A stretch of 39,782 nucleotides of DNA. Origin: Pyxidicoccus fallax. Its GTDB lineage: Bacteria; Myxococcota; Myxococcia; Myxococcales; Myxococcaceae. The position numbers were made by a program, and so were the translations under genes. The stretch is from positions 1 to 39,782 of the forward strand of contig NZ_JABBJJ010000084.1 of assembly GCF_012933655.1 (NCBI RefSeq), written 5' to 3'. Positions 26,913 through 34,471 of the stretch are shown piece after piece (within the stretch, counting starts at the first letter, position 1; every line of letters begins with the position of its first letter). The notes under the pieces were generated by a model. It searched no databases, was not told the origin of the DNA, and was given only the letters and a program-made list of their open reading frames with translations.

Positions 26913-27845
26913 TTACAGCCCGAACCGGCTCTTCCACCCGGCCAGCTTGGCGAGGTCCACGCCGATGCCGCCGCAGACGACCACCAGCGGGCGCTTGAAG
27001 CGGCGGACCGTGGGGAGGTTCTCGTAGACGACGGCCAGCGCCGCGCCGCATGCGGGCTCCACCAGCGTGCGCATGTCGTCGGCCAACGCGAGGCACGCGG
27101 CGACGGCCTGCGCGTCGGTGACGGTGACGCAGGCAATCTCGTGCTTCGCGCTCCAGTCGAGCGCGGCCTGGGCGACAGTCTTGGCGCCGAGCGTGGTGGC
27201 AATCGAGGTGATGGCGGGCAGCGTGACGAGACGGCCGGCGCGGACGGACTCGGTGAAGGAGGCGGCGCCCTCGGTCTCCACGGCGACCACCGGCACGTGC
27301 TTCAGCCCGTTGCGGTGCAGGCCCTCCAGCACGCCGCACAGCAGGCCTCCGCCACCGACCGAGCAGATGACCGCGTCGAACGGCGCGTCCGCCTGGGCCA
27401 CGGCTTCGTCGATGAGCGTGGCGTTACCGTCCCAGAGGTCCGCGTGGTCGAAGGGCGGCACGTAGATGGCGCCGGGCTCCGAGCAGAGGCGCAGCGCTTC
27501 GAGATTGGCCTCGTCCCAGACGCCGCCGTGGACGACGAGGGTGGCGCCGATGGCGGCGATGCGCGCGCGCACCGACGGCGCCGTCGTCTCCGGCACCACG
27601 ATGGTGGTCCGCACGCCCAGCGCGACACCGGCCACGGCCGCGGCGAACCCGGCATTGCCGCCGGAGGGACAGACGATGTGGGTGGCGCCGCCCGCGACGG
27701 CGCGCTGGCACATCAGTCCGATGCCACGCAGCTTGAACGAGCCCGACGGCTGCAGGCTCTCCATCTTCAGGAGCACGTCGCGGCCCTGCGCGGCCGACAG
27801 CGGCGCGTGGGAGATGAGGGGCGTCTGGATGTGGAGGGTCGTCAT
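26913..27845 (-). CDS. PLP-dependent serine/threonine dehydratase-like enzyme
   Basis: 310 aa, fold type II PLP enzyme. The Schiff-base lysine is Lys38 in SGSFKLRGIG. The substrate loop is SGGNAG and the phosphate-binding loop is VGGGGLLCG. There is no C-terminal ACT domain, and the tail has CGGIGVDLAKL, as in mammalian-type L-serine dehydratase. It would deaminate serine or threonine to a 2-oxo acid and ammonia. The start lies 9 bases after the stop of the B12/radical SAM gene, so the two are an operon. A linked role in an unusual amino acid pathway is possible but unproved. Confidence 0.9.
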   Translation of the reverse strand: MTTLHIQTPLISHAPLSAAQGRDVLLKMESLQPSGSFKLRGIGLMCQRAVAGGATHIVCPSGGNAGFAAAVAGVALGVRTTIVVPETTAPSVRARIAAIGATLVVHGGVWDEANLEALRLCSEPGAIYVPPFDHADLWDGNATLIDEAVAQADAPFDAVICSVGGGGLLCGVLEGLHRNGLKHVPVVAVETEGAASFTESVRAGRLVTLPAITSIATTLGAKTVAQAALDWSAKHEIACVTVTDAQAVAACLALADDMRTLVEPACGAALAVVYENLPTVRRFKRPLVVVCGGIGVDLAKLAGWKSRFGL

Positions 27846-27854
27846 GGCTCTAGC

Positions 27855-29573
27855 TCACGCCGGCTGGAGGAAGCGTCCGTCCACCAGATGGTCGATGACC
27901 TCACGCGCGGAGTCCGGGTCGAGTCGCGCCTTCTTCCCCAGCTGCGTCACCGCGTTGGCGACCGTGGTGGGGCGCTCGAAGGTGTCCAGGGCCGCGAGGA
28001 GGATGGCACCGTCCTCGCCCTGGACGAGCGCCGGGTCCGAGTACCGGCGGGGGCTGACGGAAGGGGCGCAGCTCAGGGTGAGGCCGTCCACCGAGCGAAC
28101 GACGGTCACCGGCTCCTTCGCCATCTTCGCCGGAGCGCGATGGCTCCCCAGCCAGTCGCCCAGGGTGAAGCGCTGCGTCCAGGGCGCGGTGTTCTTCAGC
28201 CGGGTGCGCCCGTCGATGGTGAGGGCCCGCCGTGCGTCCCGGTGCTTCCACACCAGGGCATCCACGCGGTCGGAGGTGCGCTGCACCGCCGCTTCCAGCT
28301 CCGCGTCCTTGAAGCGAATCATCGGCACCGACACGTCGCCCGGCTCGCGCCGCTCGAAGTAGTCGACGAACTCGGTGAACGTCCGCGCCTCGCTCACCAT
28401 GTCGAAGCGCGCGGGGTGCTCGGTGACCAGGGCGCCCGGCTGGGCTTCGAGCCGCTGATAACCCACCACGCAGTCGAGCCCGATGATGCGCTCCACGAGC
28501 CGCAGCTCCTCCGCGAGCGTGGCCTTGCTCGCGAAGGGCAGGCCCCCGATGCCGGAGATTTCGATGTCCAGGTTCCGGTGGCGGCGGCAGGCCTCGATGA
28601 GGTCGAGCAGCTCGCGGTCCTTCGCGCACGGCTTGAGCAGCCCGCGCCGCATCTGCTCCAGGCGCTGCTGCTCGGAGAAGCAGCCGATATCGACCACCAT
28701 GTAGATGCGCTGGAACGTCTCCGCGAGCGCATCGACGAGCTCCATCTTCGGCACGCCCCACAGGAAGTACGTGCAGAGGTGGCGCGAGAGGTCCACGCCC
28801 GCCCAGGTGCTGCCCAGGAACTCCGCCGTGCTTCCCGCGAAGTCGTAGCGCATCTGCCAGGTCTTGCTGGCGATCTCCTGGTGGTCCTTGCGCACGCTCT
28901 CCTCGGCGCGGAGGAAGGGCTTCGCGCGCCCGAAGGCCGCCTTCTGGTTGCCGCGGGCTCCGCCGCAGTAGAGGCAGTTCTCGCCGCACCCCTTGCCGGG
29001 CGCGACCCAGCCCGAGAAGGAGTTCAGGTCCATCTGGCTCAGGAAGAGCTCGTCGAAGTGCGAGTAGTAGACGTCCTCGCTGTTGGTGGCGCCCTGCACG
29101 TAGGCCAGCGGCAGCCGCCGGGGCTTTCCGTCGGGGTCTCTCGTCACGCAGTTGGGCGGGGAGGGATTGCCCTGGCAGATGGCCAGCAGCGGCACCTCGC
29201 CGTCACCGAGCACGATGTGGTCGATGCAGTCGTAGGCGTTCAGCTCCCGCCACCAGTACGAGGCGGAGTTGCCACCGATGACGATGCGGATCTCGGGGTC
29301 GATCTTCCGCAGGGTCCGCGCGATGAGCAGCGCGCGGTCCACGTGGTGGAACCACTTGAGGCTGATGCCGACCAGCTTCGGGCGCACGCGGGCGACGAGG
29401 CGCTCGAAGGAGCGCGTCACCTCATCGTCGGTCTCGTCTCCATCCCAGAGGCGGACGAAGGCCTCGATGCCGCCCCGTCGCAGGTAGCTCGCCAGGTAGA
29501 GGATGCCGCACGTGGCTTCGCCCGTTCCGGCGCCGACGAGGAGGACTGGCGAGAGGACACGACCACCACCCAT
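27855..29573 (-). CDS. B12-binding domain radical SAM protein
   Basis: 572 aa. The N-terminal cobalamin-binding-like Rossmann domain spans about 1-140 (VLLVGAGTGEATCGILYLAS; RIVIGGNSASYWW; VLGDGEVPLL). The radical SAM core carries the cluster motif CGENCLYC (Cys196, Cys200, Cys203), then a TIM barrel. The last 60 residues (DGAILLAALDTFERPTTVAN) look like a small winged-helix domain, possibly a peptide-recognition element. Such enzymes do methylations and C-C chemistry on natural products and cofactors. The start at 29573 begins at the first strand but lacks a clear ribosome-binding site; the frame is open upstream to 29909. It is cotranscribed with the PLP enzyme. Confidence 0.9.
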   Translation of the reverse strand: MGGGRVLSPVLLVGAGTGEATCGILYLASYLRRGGIEAFVRLWDGDETDDEVTRSFERLVARVRPKLVGISLKWFHHVDRALLIARTLRKIDPEIRIVIGGNSASYWWRELNAYDCIDHIVLGDGEVPLLAICQGNPSPPNCVTRDPDGKPRRLPLAYVQGATNSEDVYYSHFDELFLSQMDLNSFSGWVAPGKGCGENCLYCGGARGNQKAAFGRAKPFLRAEESVRKDHQEIASKTWQMRYDFAGSTAEFLGSTWAGVDLSRHLCTYFLWGVPKMELVDALAETFQRIYMVVDIGCFSEQQRLEQMRRGLLKPCAKDRELLDLIEACRRHRNLDIEISGIGGLPFASKATLAEELRLVERIIGLDCVVGYQRLEAQPGALVTEHPARFDMVSEARTFTEFVDYFERREPGDVSVPMIRFKDAELEAAVQRTSDRVDALVWKHRDARRALTIDGRTRLKNTAPWTQRFTLGDWLGSHRAPAKMAKEPVTVVRSVDGLTLSCAPSVSPRRYSDPALVQGEDGAILLAALDTFERPTTVANAVTQLGKKARLDPDSAREVIDHLVDGRFLQPA

Positions 29574-29766
29574 GACAGGAGCACCCCGGTCTTTCAGAAA
29601 GGCCGCAGGGTAGACGATTCGGGTGGCACTGGTGGGAAATGGTGGGGGATGGACCACGCGGGCATTCAGGCGGCTCGTGGGCAGCTCGTACCCCCGGTGG
29701 ACCCGGCCCGACACAGGTCCCCAGGCAGGCACGCGAGCCAGTAGAGTCCCCCGCCCGGAAGGACCC

Positions 29767-31539
29767 ATGGCGCCGCGGCAGATTCCTCCCCAGACGCTCG
29801 AAGAGCTGCGCCGCCGGGTGGACCTGGTGGGGCTCGTCTCCCGCCACGTGACGCTCAAGCCGAGCGGGCGGGAGTTTCGCGGCCTGTGCCCCTTCCACGA
29901 GGAGCGCACGCCGTCCTTCTACGTCGTCCCGGAGAAGGGCTTCTTCTTCTGCCACGGGTGCCGCGCGCGAGGAGATGCCATCGGCTTCCTCCAGCGCATG
30001 CGCGGTGACTCCTTCGTGGAGGCCGTGAGGGAGCTGGCGCGGGAGGTGGGGCTTTCGGTGTCGCAGCTGGACACGCCCGGGCTCGACGAGGCGCAGCGCC
30101 TGCGGGACGTGACGGCTGCGGCGCAGGAGCACTTCCAGGCACGGCTCTGGGGCGAGGAAGGCGCGGCGGCGCGCGCATACCTGGAGGAGCGGGGCGTGCT
30201 GGAGGCGACGGCGCGTGCATTCGGTCTGGGCTGGGCGCCCGAGGAGTGGGGCCGGCTCGCGGCGCGGCTCGAACGGCTGGGGTTGCGGGAGGCCGGGCTC
30301 GCGGCGGGGCTGCTGCGGCTGCGCAAGAGTGGGTCGGGCTGCTACGACTTCTTCCGTGGTCGCGTCATGGTGCCCCTGCGAGGGCCGGATGGCCGCCCCG
30401 TGGGATTCGGTGGGCGGCTCGTGGGGGGAGGCGAGGGGCCCAAGTATCTCAACTCGCCGGAGAGCCCTCTTTTTCGCAAGGCCGACACGCTCTTCGGGAT
30501 GGACCTCGCGCGCGAGGAGGTTCGCCGGGCGGGCCGCGCGGTGGTGGTGGAGGGCTACTTCGACTGCGTCCTGCTGCACCAGGTGGGCGTGCGGAACACG
30601 GTGGCGCTCTGCTCCACGCAGCTCACGCCGGGGCACCTGCGGGTGCTCGCGCGGGCGGAGGCCCGTGAGCTGGTGCTGCTGCTGGACGGGGACGCGGCGG
30701 GACTGGCCGCGGTGGAGCGACAGGCGGGGCCGCTGCTCGCGGCCGGCGTGGCTTCACACGTGGCGCTGCTGCCGAGGGGCGAGGACCCGGACACCTTCGC
30801 GCGGCGGGAGGGAGGTGAGGGCGTGCGGCGGCTGCTCTCGGAGGCCCGGCCGCTGACGCTGCACCTCTTCGCCTCGGTGCTGCCCGAGGGGCGCGAGGCA
30901 AGCTTCGAGGCGAAGATGCTCGCGCTGGGACGGCTGCGCGGCGTCGTGGCGCAGCTTCCCGTGGGGCTGACCCGCTCGGCCTTCTTCGAGGCGCTGTCCA
31001 CGCACATGGGCCTGTCCTCCGTGGAGCTGGAGGCGGCGCTCACGGAGTCCGCGACCCAGGGGCGCTCGACGCCACTGGCCACCGCGTCGGTCGAGAGCCA
31101 TGCCGACCCTGAGACCGTCGAACCGCCCGAGCGTGGCGTGGATGCCCTGGAGGCGCGTGCCGTGGCGTGCGTGCTGCGCAATCCCTCGTTGAGGGCTCAG
31201 GACCTCTTCGGAGCCCTGGAGCATCTCTCGGAGGCCGGGTTGAAGGTGGCGCTGGGTTCGATCGTGAGCTCCGGCGGTGTCGCGGCCTCCGGTGTGGTGG
31301 CACGAGCCCTCGCGGGCGCGGCGCGGACGCTGCCCTCGGACGAGGAGGCGCTCGAACGGGCGTTCCGCGCCGCGTGCGGCGAGCTGACCCTGCGCCGGGT
31401 GGACGCGGCGCTCGCGAGAATCGCCGAGCTTGCCCAGCAGCCACAGCCGAGCGGCGCGGTGCTGGCGCAGCTGTCCCAGCGCACGGAGTTGCTTGCATTG
31501 CGGCACCGGGTGCTCCAGGCGCTGGAGCGCACGGAGTAG
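29767..31539 (+). CDS. dnaG: DNA primase, DnaG type
   Basis: 590 aa. The N-terminal CHC2 zinc finger is complete: CPFHEERTPSFYVVPEKGFF then CHGCRARGDAI. The core has GRVMVPLRGPDGRPVGFGGR and PKYLNSPESPLFRK. The Toprim motif is VVVEGYFDCVLLHQ with LLLDGDAAG. A C-terminal helicase-interaction-like helical region closes the protein. The usual segment after EGYFD that reads roughly LGTALT is CSTQLT here, an atypical form. The gene is not next to rpsU or rpoD as the housekeeping primase usually is, so it may be a paralogue. GGAAGG lies just before ATG 29767; the longer frame starting at 29623 is not protein-like. Confidence 0.93.
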   Translation: MAPRQIPPQTLEELRRRVDLVGLVSRHVTLKPSGREFRGLCPFHEERTPSFYVVPEKGFFFCHGCRARGDAIGFLQRMRGDSFVEAVRELAREVGLSVSQLDTPGLDEAQRLRDVTAAAQEHFQARLWGEEGAAARAYLEERGVLEATARAFGLGWAPEEWGRLAARLERLGLREAGLAAGLLRLRKSGSGCYDFFRGRVMVPLRGPDGRPVGFGGRLVGGGEGPKYLNSPESPLFRKADTLFGMDLAREEVRRAGRAVVVEGYFDCVLLHQVGVRNTVALCSTQLTPGHLRVLARAEARELVLLLDGDAAGLAAVERQAGPLLAAGVASHVALLPRGEDPDTFARREGGEGVRRLLSEARPLTLHLFASVLPEGREASFEAKMLALGRLRGVVAQLPVGLTRSAFFEALSTHMGLSSVELEAALTESATQGRSTPLATASVESHADPETVEPPERGVDALEARAVACVLRNPSLRAQDLFGALEHLSEAGLKVALGSIVSSGGVAASGVVARALAGAARTLPSDEEALERAFRAACGELTLRRVDAALARIAELAQQPQPSGAVLAQLSQRTELLALRHRVLQALERTE

Positions 31540-31561
31540 GGCGGCGGGAGCCCGTTCGAGG

Positions 31562-32428
31562 TCAGTCGCGCCTGAACATCGCCGAAGCGGTCACCAGCGC
31601 CGCCACCGCGACGCACACGACGATGGCGAGCTCCAGCAGGACGGGCACGGTCCATCCGAACCAGGTGATGCCGGGGGCCACGGCGGCGAGGCCGCCATCC
31701 ACATTGGCCAGCACCGCCCGCCGCAGCGGATCCACGGCATAGGCGAGCGGGTCGATGCGGGTGAGGATGGCCAGCCATTCCGGCAGTCCGGACACCGGGA
31801 AGAGCGCGCCCGAGAGGAAGAACAGGGGCATGAGCAGCATCTGCCCGAGCGCCATGAACGACTGGATGCGGCGGATGCGCACCGCGACCAGCAGGCCGAG
31901 CGCGGTGATGGCGAAGGCCACGACGAGCAGCTCCCCCACCAGCGTGAGCACGAGGGACACCGAATACCGGATGCCCGCGAGCCCACCGACGCCCAGGACG
32001 ATGAGCCCCTGGAGCGCGCCCGCGGTCGCTCCACCGAGGCACTTCCCGAGGAGGATGGCGCCCCGGCGCACGGGGGCGACCAGCATCTCGCGCATGAACC
32101 CGAACTCCCGGTCCCACACCAGCGAGCCGGCGGAGAAGAAGCTCGTGAAGAGAATGGCCATGGTCATCACGCCGGGGAAGAGGAAGACCTTCAGGTTCCC
32201 CCGGGCGCCGCCGAAGAGGGAGGACATCCCCGTTCCCAGGACGAACAGGTAGAGCATCGGCTGGAGCAGCGCGGTGATGATGCGAGGCTTGTCGCGGAAG
32301 AACCGCAGGAGCTCCCGCTGCCAGACAATCTTCACGGCGCGCAGGTCACTGCGGAAGCTCCGCTCCGGAACCCGCACCGGCACGGTCTCCGGCAGGTCCT
32401 GGGACACCGGGAGGTCAATCACAGACAT
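31562..32428 (-). CDS. ABC-2 type transporter permease
   Basis: 288 aa with six hydrophobic segments after an N-terminal cytoplasmic stretch (about 1-50). The pattern is ABC-2: QRELLRFFRDKPRIITALLQ, then PMLYLFVLGTGM; the conserved FPGVMTMAILFTSFFSAGSL; and MPLFFLSGALFPVSGLPEWL before the last helices. DrrB-type permeases pair with an ATPase to export drugs or peptides. The start is 2 bases after the ATPase stop, so the two are cotranscribed and surely form one exporter. Upstream in the same operon is a 42-aa Cys-rich peptide, the likely cargo. Convergent with dnaG, 22 bases between stops. Confidence 0.94.
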   Translation of the reverse strand: MSVIDLPVSQDLPETVPVRVPERSFRSDLRAVKIVWQRELLRFFRDKPRIITALLQPMLYLFVLGTGMSSLFGGARGNLKVFLFPGVMTMAILFTSFFSAGSLVWDREFGFMREMLVAPVRRGAILLGKCLGGATAGALQGLIVLGVGGLAGIRYSVSLVLTLVGELLVVAFAITALGLLVAVRIRRIQSFMALGQMLLMPLFFLSGALFPVSGLPEWLAILTRIDPLAYAVDPLRRAVLANVDGGLAAVAPGITWFGWTVPVLLELAIVVCVAVAALVTASAMFRRD

Positions 32429-32430
32429 GG

Positions 32431-33459
32431 CTACCTCGCTCGTCCGAAGCGCCCGCCGTGGCTCCGCTCCGGACGCTGGGACTCGGCGTCGCGGATGGAA
32501 GTGCCGGTGTGGGCCATGAAGACGTCATCGAGCGTGGGCCGCGCCACGCTCACCGAGTGGATGGAGACGCCCAGCTCCGCGAAGAGGCGCGGGATGAACC
32601 GCTCACCCTCGGCGACACCGAACGTCACCGCGCCGTCGCGGACCGCCGCGTCGATTCCGAAGCGGGCCTTCAGGGCCGCGATGGCCGCTCCGTCATCCAC
32701 GGTGCGCAGCCGCACGCGGTCGCTGCCCACCTTCGCCTTGAGCTCCGCGGGCGAGCCCAGCGCCACGATGCGGCCCGCGTCCACGATGGCGATGCGGTCG
32801 CAGTACTCCGCCTCCTCCATGTAGTGGGTCGTCATGAAGACGGTGATTTCCTCGCGCTGCTTGAGGGCGTGCACGTACGCCCAGATGGAGCCGCGAGTCT
32901 GCGGGTCGAGCCCGACGGTCGGCTCGTCGAGGAAGAGCACCCGCGGCGAGTGGAGGAGCCCGCGCGCGATTTCGAGCCGCCGCTTCATGCCTCCGGAGAA
33001 GGTGCTGACGAGGCTCCCGCGCCGCTCCCAGAGTCCCACCCATTCCAGCAGGTGGCGGATGCGCTCGGCGCTCACCGCGCGTGGGAGGCCGTAGAGCTCG
33101 GCGTGGAAGCGCAGGTTCTGTTCGGCGGAGAGATAGCCATCGAGCGTCGGCTCCTGGAAGACCAGGCCGATGTGGCGCCGCACGTCGTCGCGCTCCTTCA
33201 CGACGTCGTAGCCGGCGACCCGCGCCGTGCCGCCACCCGGAGCGGTGAGCGTGCAGAGCATCTGCAGGGTCGTCGACTTCCCCGCGCCGTTCGGCCCGAG
33301 GAAGCCAAAGGTCTCTCCGGGCGCCACCTCGAGGTCGATGCCACGCACCGCCTCGATGGGACCGAAGCGCTTCATGAGGCCCCGCGTCGCCACGGCCGGC
33401 CCGCGCCATCTCGGGCGCGGGAAGGCAGCCGCTCGTCGCGACAGTGCTGCAAGGTTCAT
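32431..33459 (-). CDS. ABC transporter ATP-binding protein, DrrA-like
   Basis: 342 aa. Walker A is GPNGAGKST (residues 55-63), the Q-loop is FQEPTLDG, the signature is FSGGMKRR (154-161), Walker B is RVLFLDEPTVGLDP (173-186) and the switch His lies in MTTHYMEEAEY. The C-terminal 100 residues are the extra domain of DrrA/CcmA-type exporter ATPases. ATG 33459 has GGGAGGTGG upstream. The frame is open to 33888, but that part lies across the peptide gene and the stem-loop, so it is rejected. It probably powers export of the operon's small peptide. Confidence 0.95.
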   Translation of the reverse strand: MNLAALSRRAAAFPRPRWRGPAVATRGLMKRFGPIEAVRGIDLEVAPGETFGFLGPNGAGKSTTLQMLCTLTAPGGGTARVAGYDVVKERDDVRRHIGLVFQEPTLDGYLSAEQNLRFHAELYGLPRAVSAERIRHLLEWVGLWERRGSLVSTFSGGMKRRLEIARGLLHSPRVLFLDEPTVGLDPQTRGSIWAYVHALKQREEITVFMTTHYMEEAEYCDRIAIVDAGRIVALGSPAELKAKVGSDRVRLRTVDDGAAIAALKARFGIDAAVRDGAVTFGVAEGERFIPRLFAELGVSIHSVSVARPTLDDVFMAHTGTSIRDAESQRPERSHGGRFGRAR

Positions 33460-33501
33460 CGCGTACCACCTCCCGTGCGACGGGGGCACCGGTAGAAGAA
33501 C

Positions 33502-33543
33502 GGCCCCCGCCCCCGTGCCCGGAACGGCATCAGGGCGGGGGCC
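33502..33543 (-). terminator. Strong stem-loop between peptide gene and ABC genes (attenuator candidate)
   Basis: GGCCCCCGCCC (33502-33512) pairs perfectly with GGGCGGGGGCC (33533-33543) across a 20-base loop. On the transcribed strand it is followed by GTTCTT. It lies after the peptide stop and before the ATPase start. Partial termination here would give more peptide transcript than transporter transcript. Confidence 0.7.
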
Positions 33544-33551
33544 TGTCCGCT

Positions 33552-33680
33552 TCAGCAGCCGATGCAACAGAAGCACGCGATGCCGTCGCCGCTCAGCTTC
33601 GCCACGGTGGCCACGTTCTGCTTCACGAGCTTCTCGATGAGGGTGTTCTTCGGCTCGACTGCCTTCCCGGTCGCGTTCAT
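33552..33680 (-). CDS. 42-aa Cys-rich precursor peptide, candidate RiPP
   Basis: This 42-aa gene is short enough to be missed by gene finders. It begins MNATGKAVEPKNTLIEKLVK and ends LSGDGIACFCCIGC, with all four cysteines (36, 38, 39, 42) in the last seven residues. The first 30 residues are polar and helix-prone with no Cys, like a leader peptide. GDG may mark the leader/core junction. AAGGAG lies 9 bases before the ATG. It sits 27 bases after the GRDP-like gene and before a stem-loop and an exporter pair. No Ser or Thr occurs after GDG, so a lanthionine product is ruled out. Disulfides, thiazolines, thioethers or metal chelation by Cys are possible. No homologue is known to me; function inferred from context. 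Confidence 0.8.
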   Translation of the reverse strand: MNATGKAVEPKNTLIEKLVKQNVATVAKLSGDGIACFCCIGC

Positions 33681-33707
33681 GTGGGGCTTCTCCTTGGGGG
33701 TGGGGGA

Positions 33708-34334
33708 CTACGGACAGGTGCTGCTCTCCTCGACGGCCTCGACCTGCGTGAACCGGCGGCCATTCGACTTCGACAACGCCGCCATTCGCGCGCCCGAGTA
33801 CTTCGCCGGGTACTGCGAGTACCACTTCACCACCGTCTCCTCGCCGAGCAGCTCGTAGGTGAAGGAGTACATGTCCGAGAGGAAGCACGCCTCGGCGGCG
33901 AGCATCGCCTCGGGGTCTTCGTGGAAGCGCTCCAGCTGCGCGTCCTTCTGCTTCTTCGTCATCGGCGTGTGATGCAGATACACGCCGTAGTTGTCATCGC
34001 AGTACTGGATGTACTCGCGCGTGAAGAGGATGAAGGTGTGGAGCATCTCGTCGACCATCGCCAGCGCGACGGTCATCGCGAGGGGAGGGGACCCGGGCCG
34101 CAGCCGCGCCGCGACCTGCAGCCACATCCACTTCTTCGTCTCCTCGAACAGCTCCGAGGCCTCCTCGAAGCTGACGCTCCAGCGCTCCTGGAACTTGTAG
34201 AGAATCTGGTCGTTCCGGTACGCCAGCGCCTGCTCCAGGCTGCACAGCCGAGGCTGAGGTCCGGCGGCGATGCCCGTCTTGTGGACGGGGCGCGGCGACA
34301 CTCGCGCCACGGAGACATCCATTTGCAGTTCCAT
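33708..34334 (-). CDS. GRDP-like family protein, candidate peptide maturation enzyme
   Basis: 208 aa, soluble, no signal. The core block is VDEMLHTFILFTREYIQYC (His99, Tyr108, Cys112), followed by HHTP (His121, His122). This matches, from memory, the bacterial glycine-rich-domain-containing (GRDP-like, DUF1399-type) pattern usually written DExWHxFIL-x-T-x-x-Y-x-x-F-C ... HHxP. The usual Trp before His is Leu98 here. The conserved His, Cys and His pair could bind a metal. ATG 34334 has AGGGAG at ideal distance; a TTG-started frame to 34397 lacks a ribosome-binding site. As first gene of the operon before the Cys-rich peptide, it is the only candidate modifying enzyme. No catalytic activity is established for the family to my knowledge. 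Confidence 0.75.
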   Translation of the reverse strand: MELQMDVSVARVSPRPVHKTGIAAGPQPRLCSLEQALAYRNDQILYKFQERWSVSFEEASELFEETKKWMWLQVAARLRPGSPPLAMTVALAMVDEMLHTFILFTREYIQYCDDNYGVYLHHTPMTKKQKDAQLERFHEDPEAMLAAEACFLSDMYSFTYELLGEETVVKWYSQYPAKYSGARMAALSKSNGRRFTQVEAVEESSTCP

Positions 34335-34341
34335 CAATACT

Positions 34342-34403
34342 CCCTGATTGCGGTCATCGGAGTAGATGGAGCGGGGCTCAATTGTGACTCGCTTCAATCA
34401 GGG
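34342..34403. promoter_or_regulatory. 9-bp inverted repeat in the divergent promoter region
   Basis: CCCTGATTG (34342-34350) and CAATCAGGG (34395-34403) are perfect inverted copies 44 bases apart. They lie between the start of the peptide operon (34334) and the divergent Sir2 gene (34472). The near copy overlaps the operon's ribosome-binding site. Paired regulator sites, with looping, or a long RNA stem are possible. Confidence 0.55.
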
Positions 34404-34471
34404 CGTGGGTTTCACTACGCTTTTCCAAGCGCTCACGCCGCCCTCTCGCAGGGCAGGGAGGCAGGTTCGTC

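Noticed and set aside
33552-33680. Peptide as a lanthipeptide or sactipeptide
   Set aside because: The core has no Ser/Thr for lanthionines, and no LanB/C/M or adjacent radical SAM gene exists; the radical SAM gene at 27855-29573 lies in a separate operon beyond dnaG.
33460-33888. Upstream extension of the ABC ATPase frame
   Set aside because: It crosses the peptide gene and stem-loop, and the ATPase has its own GGGAGG site before 33459.
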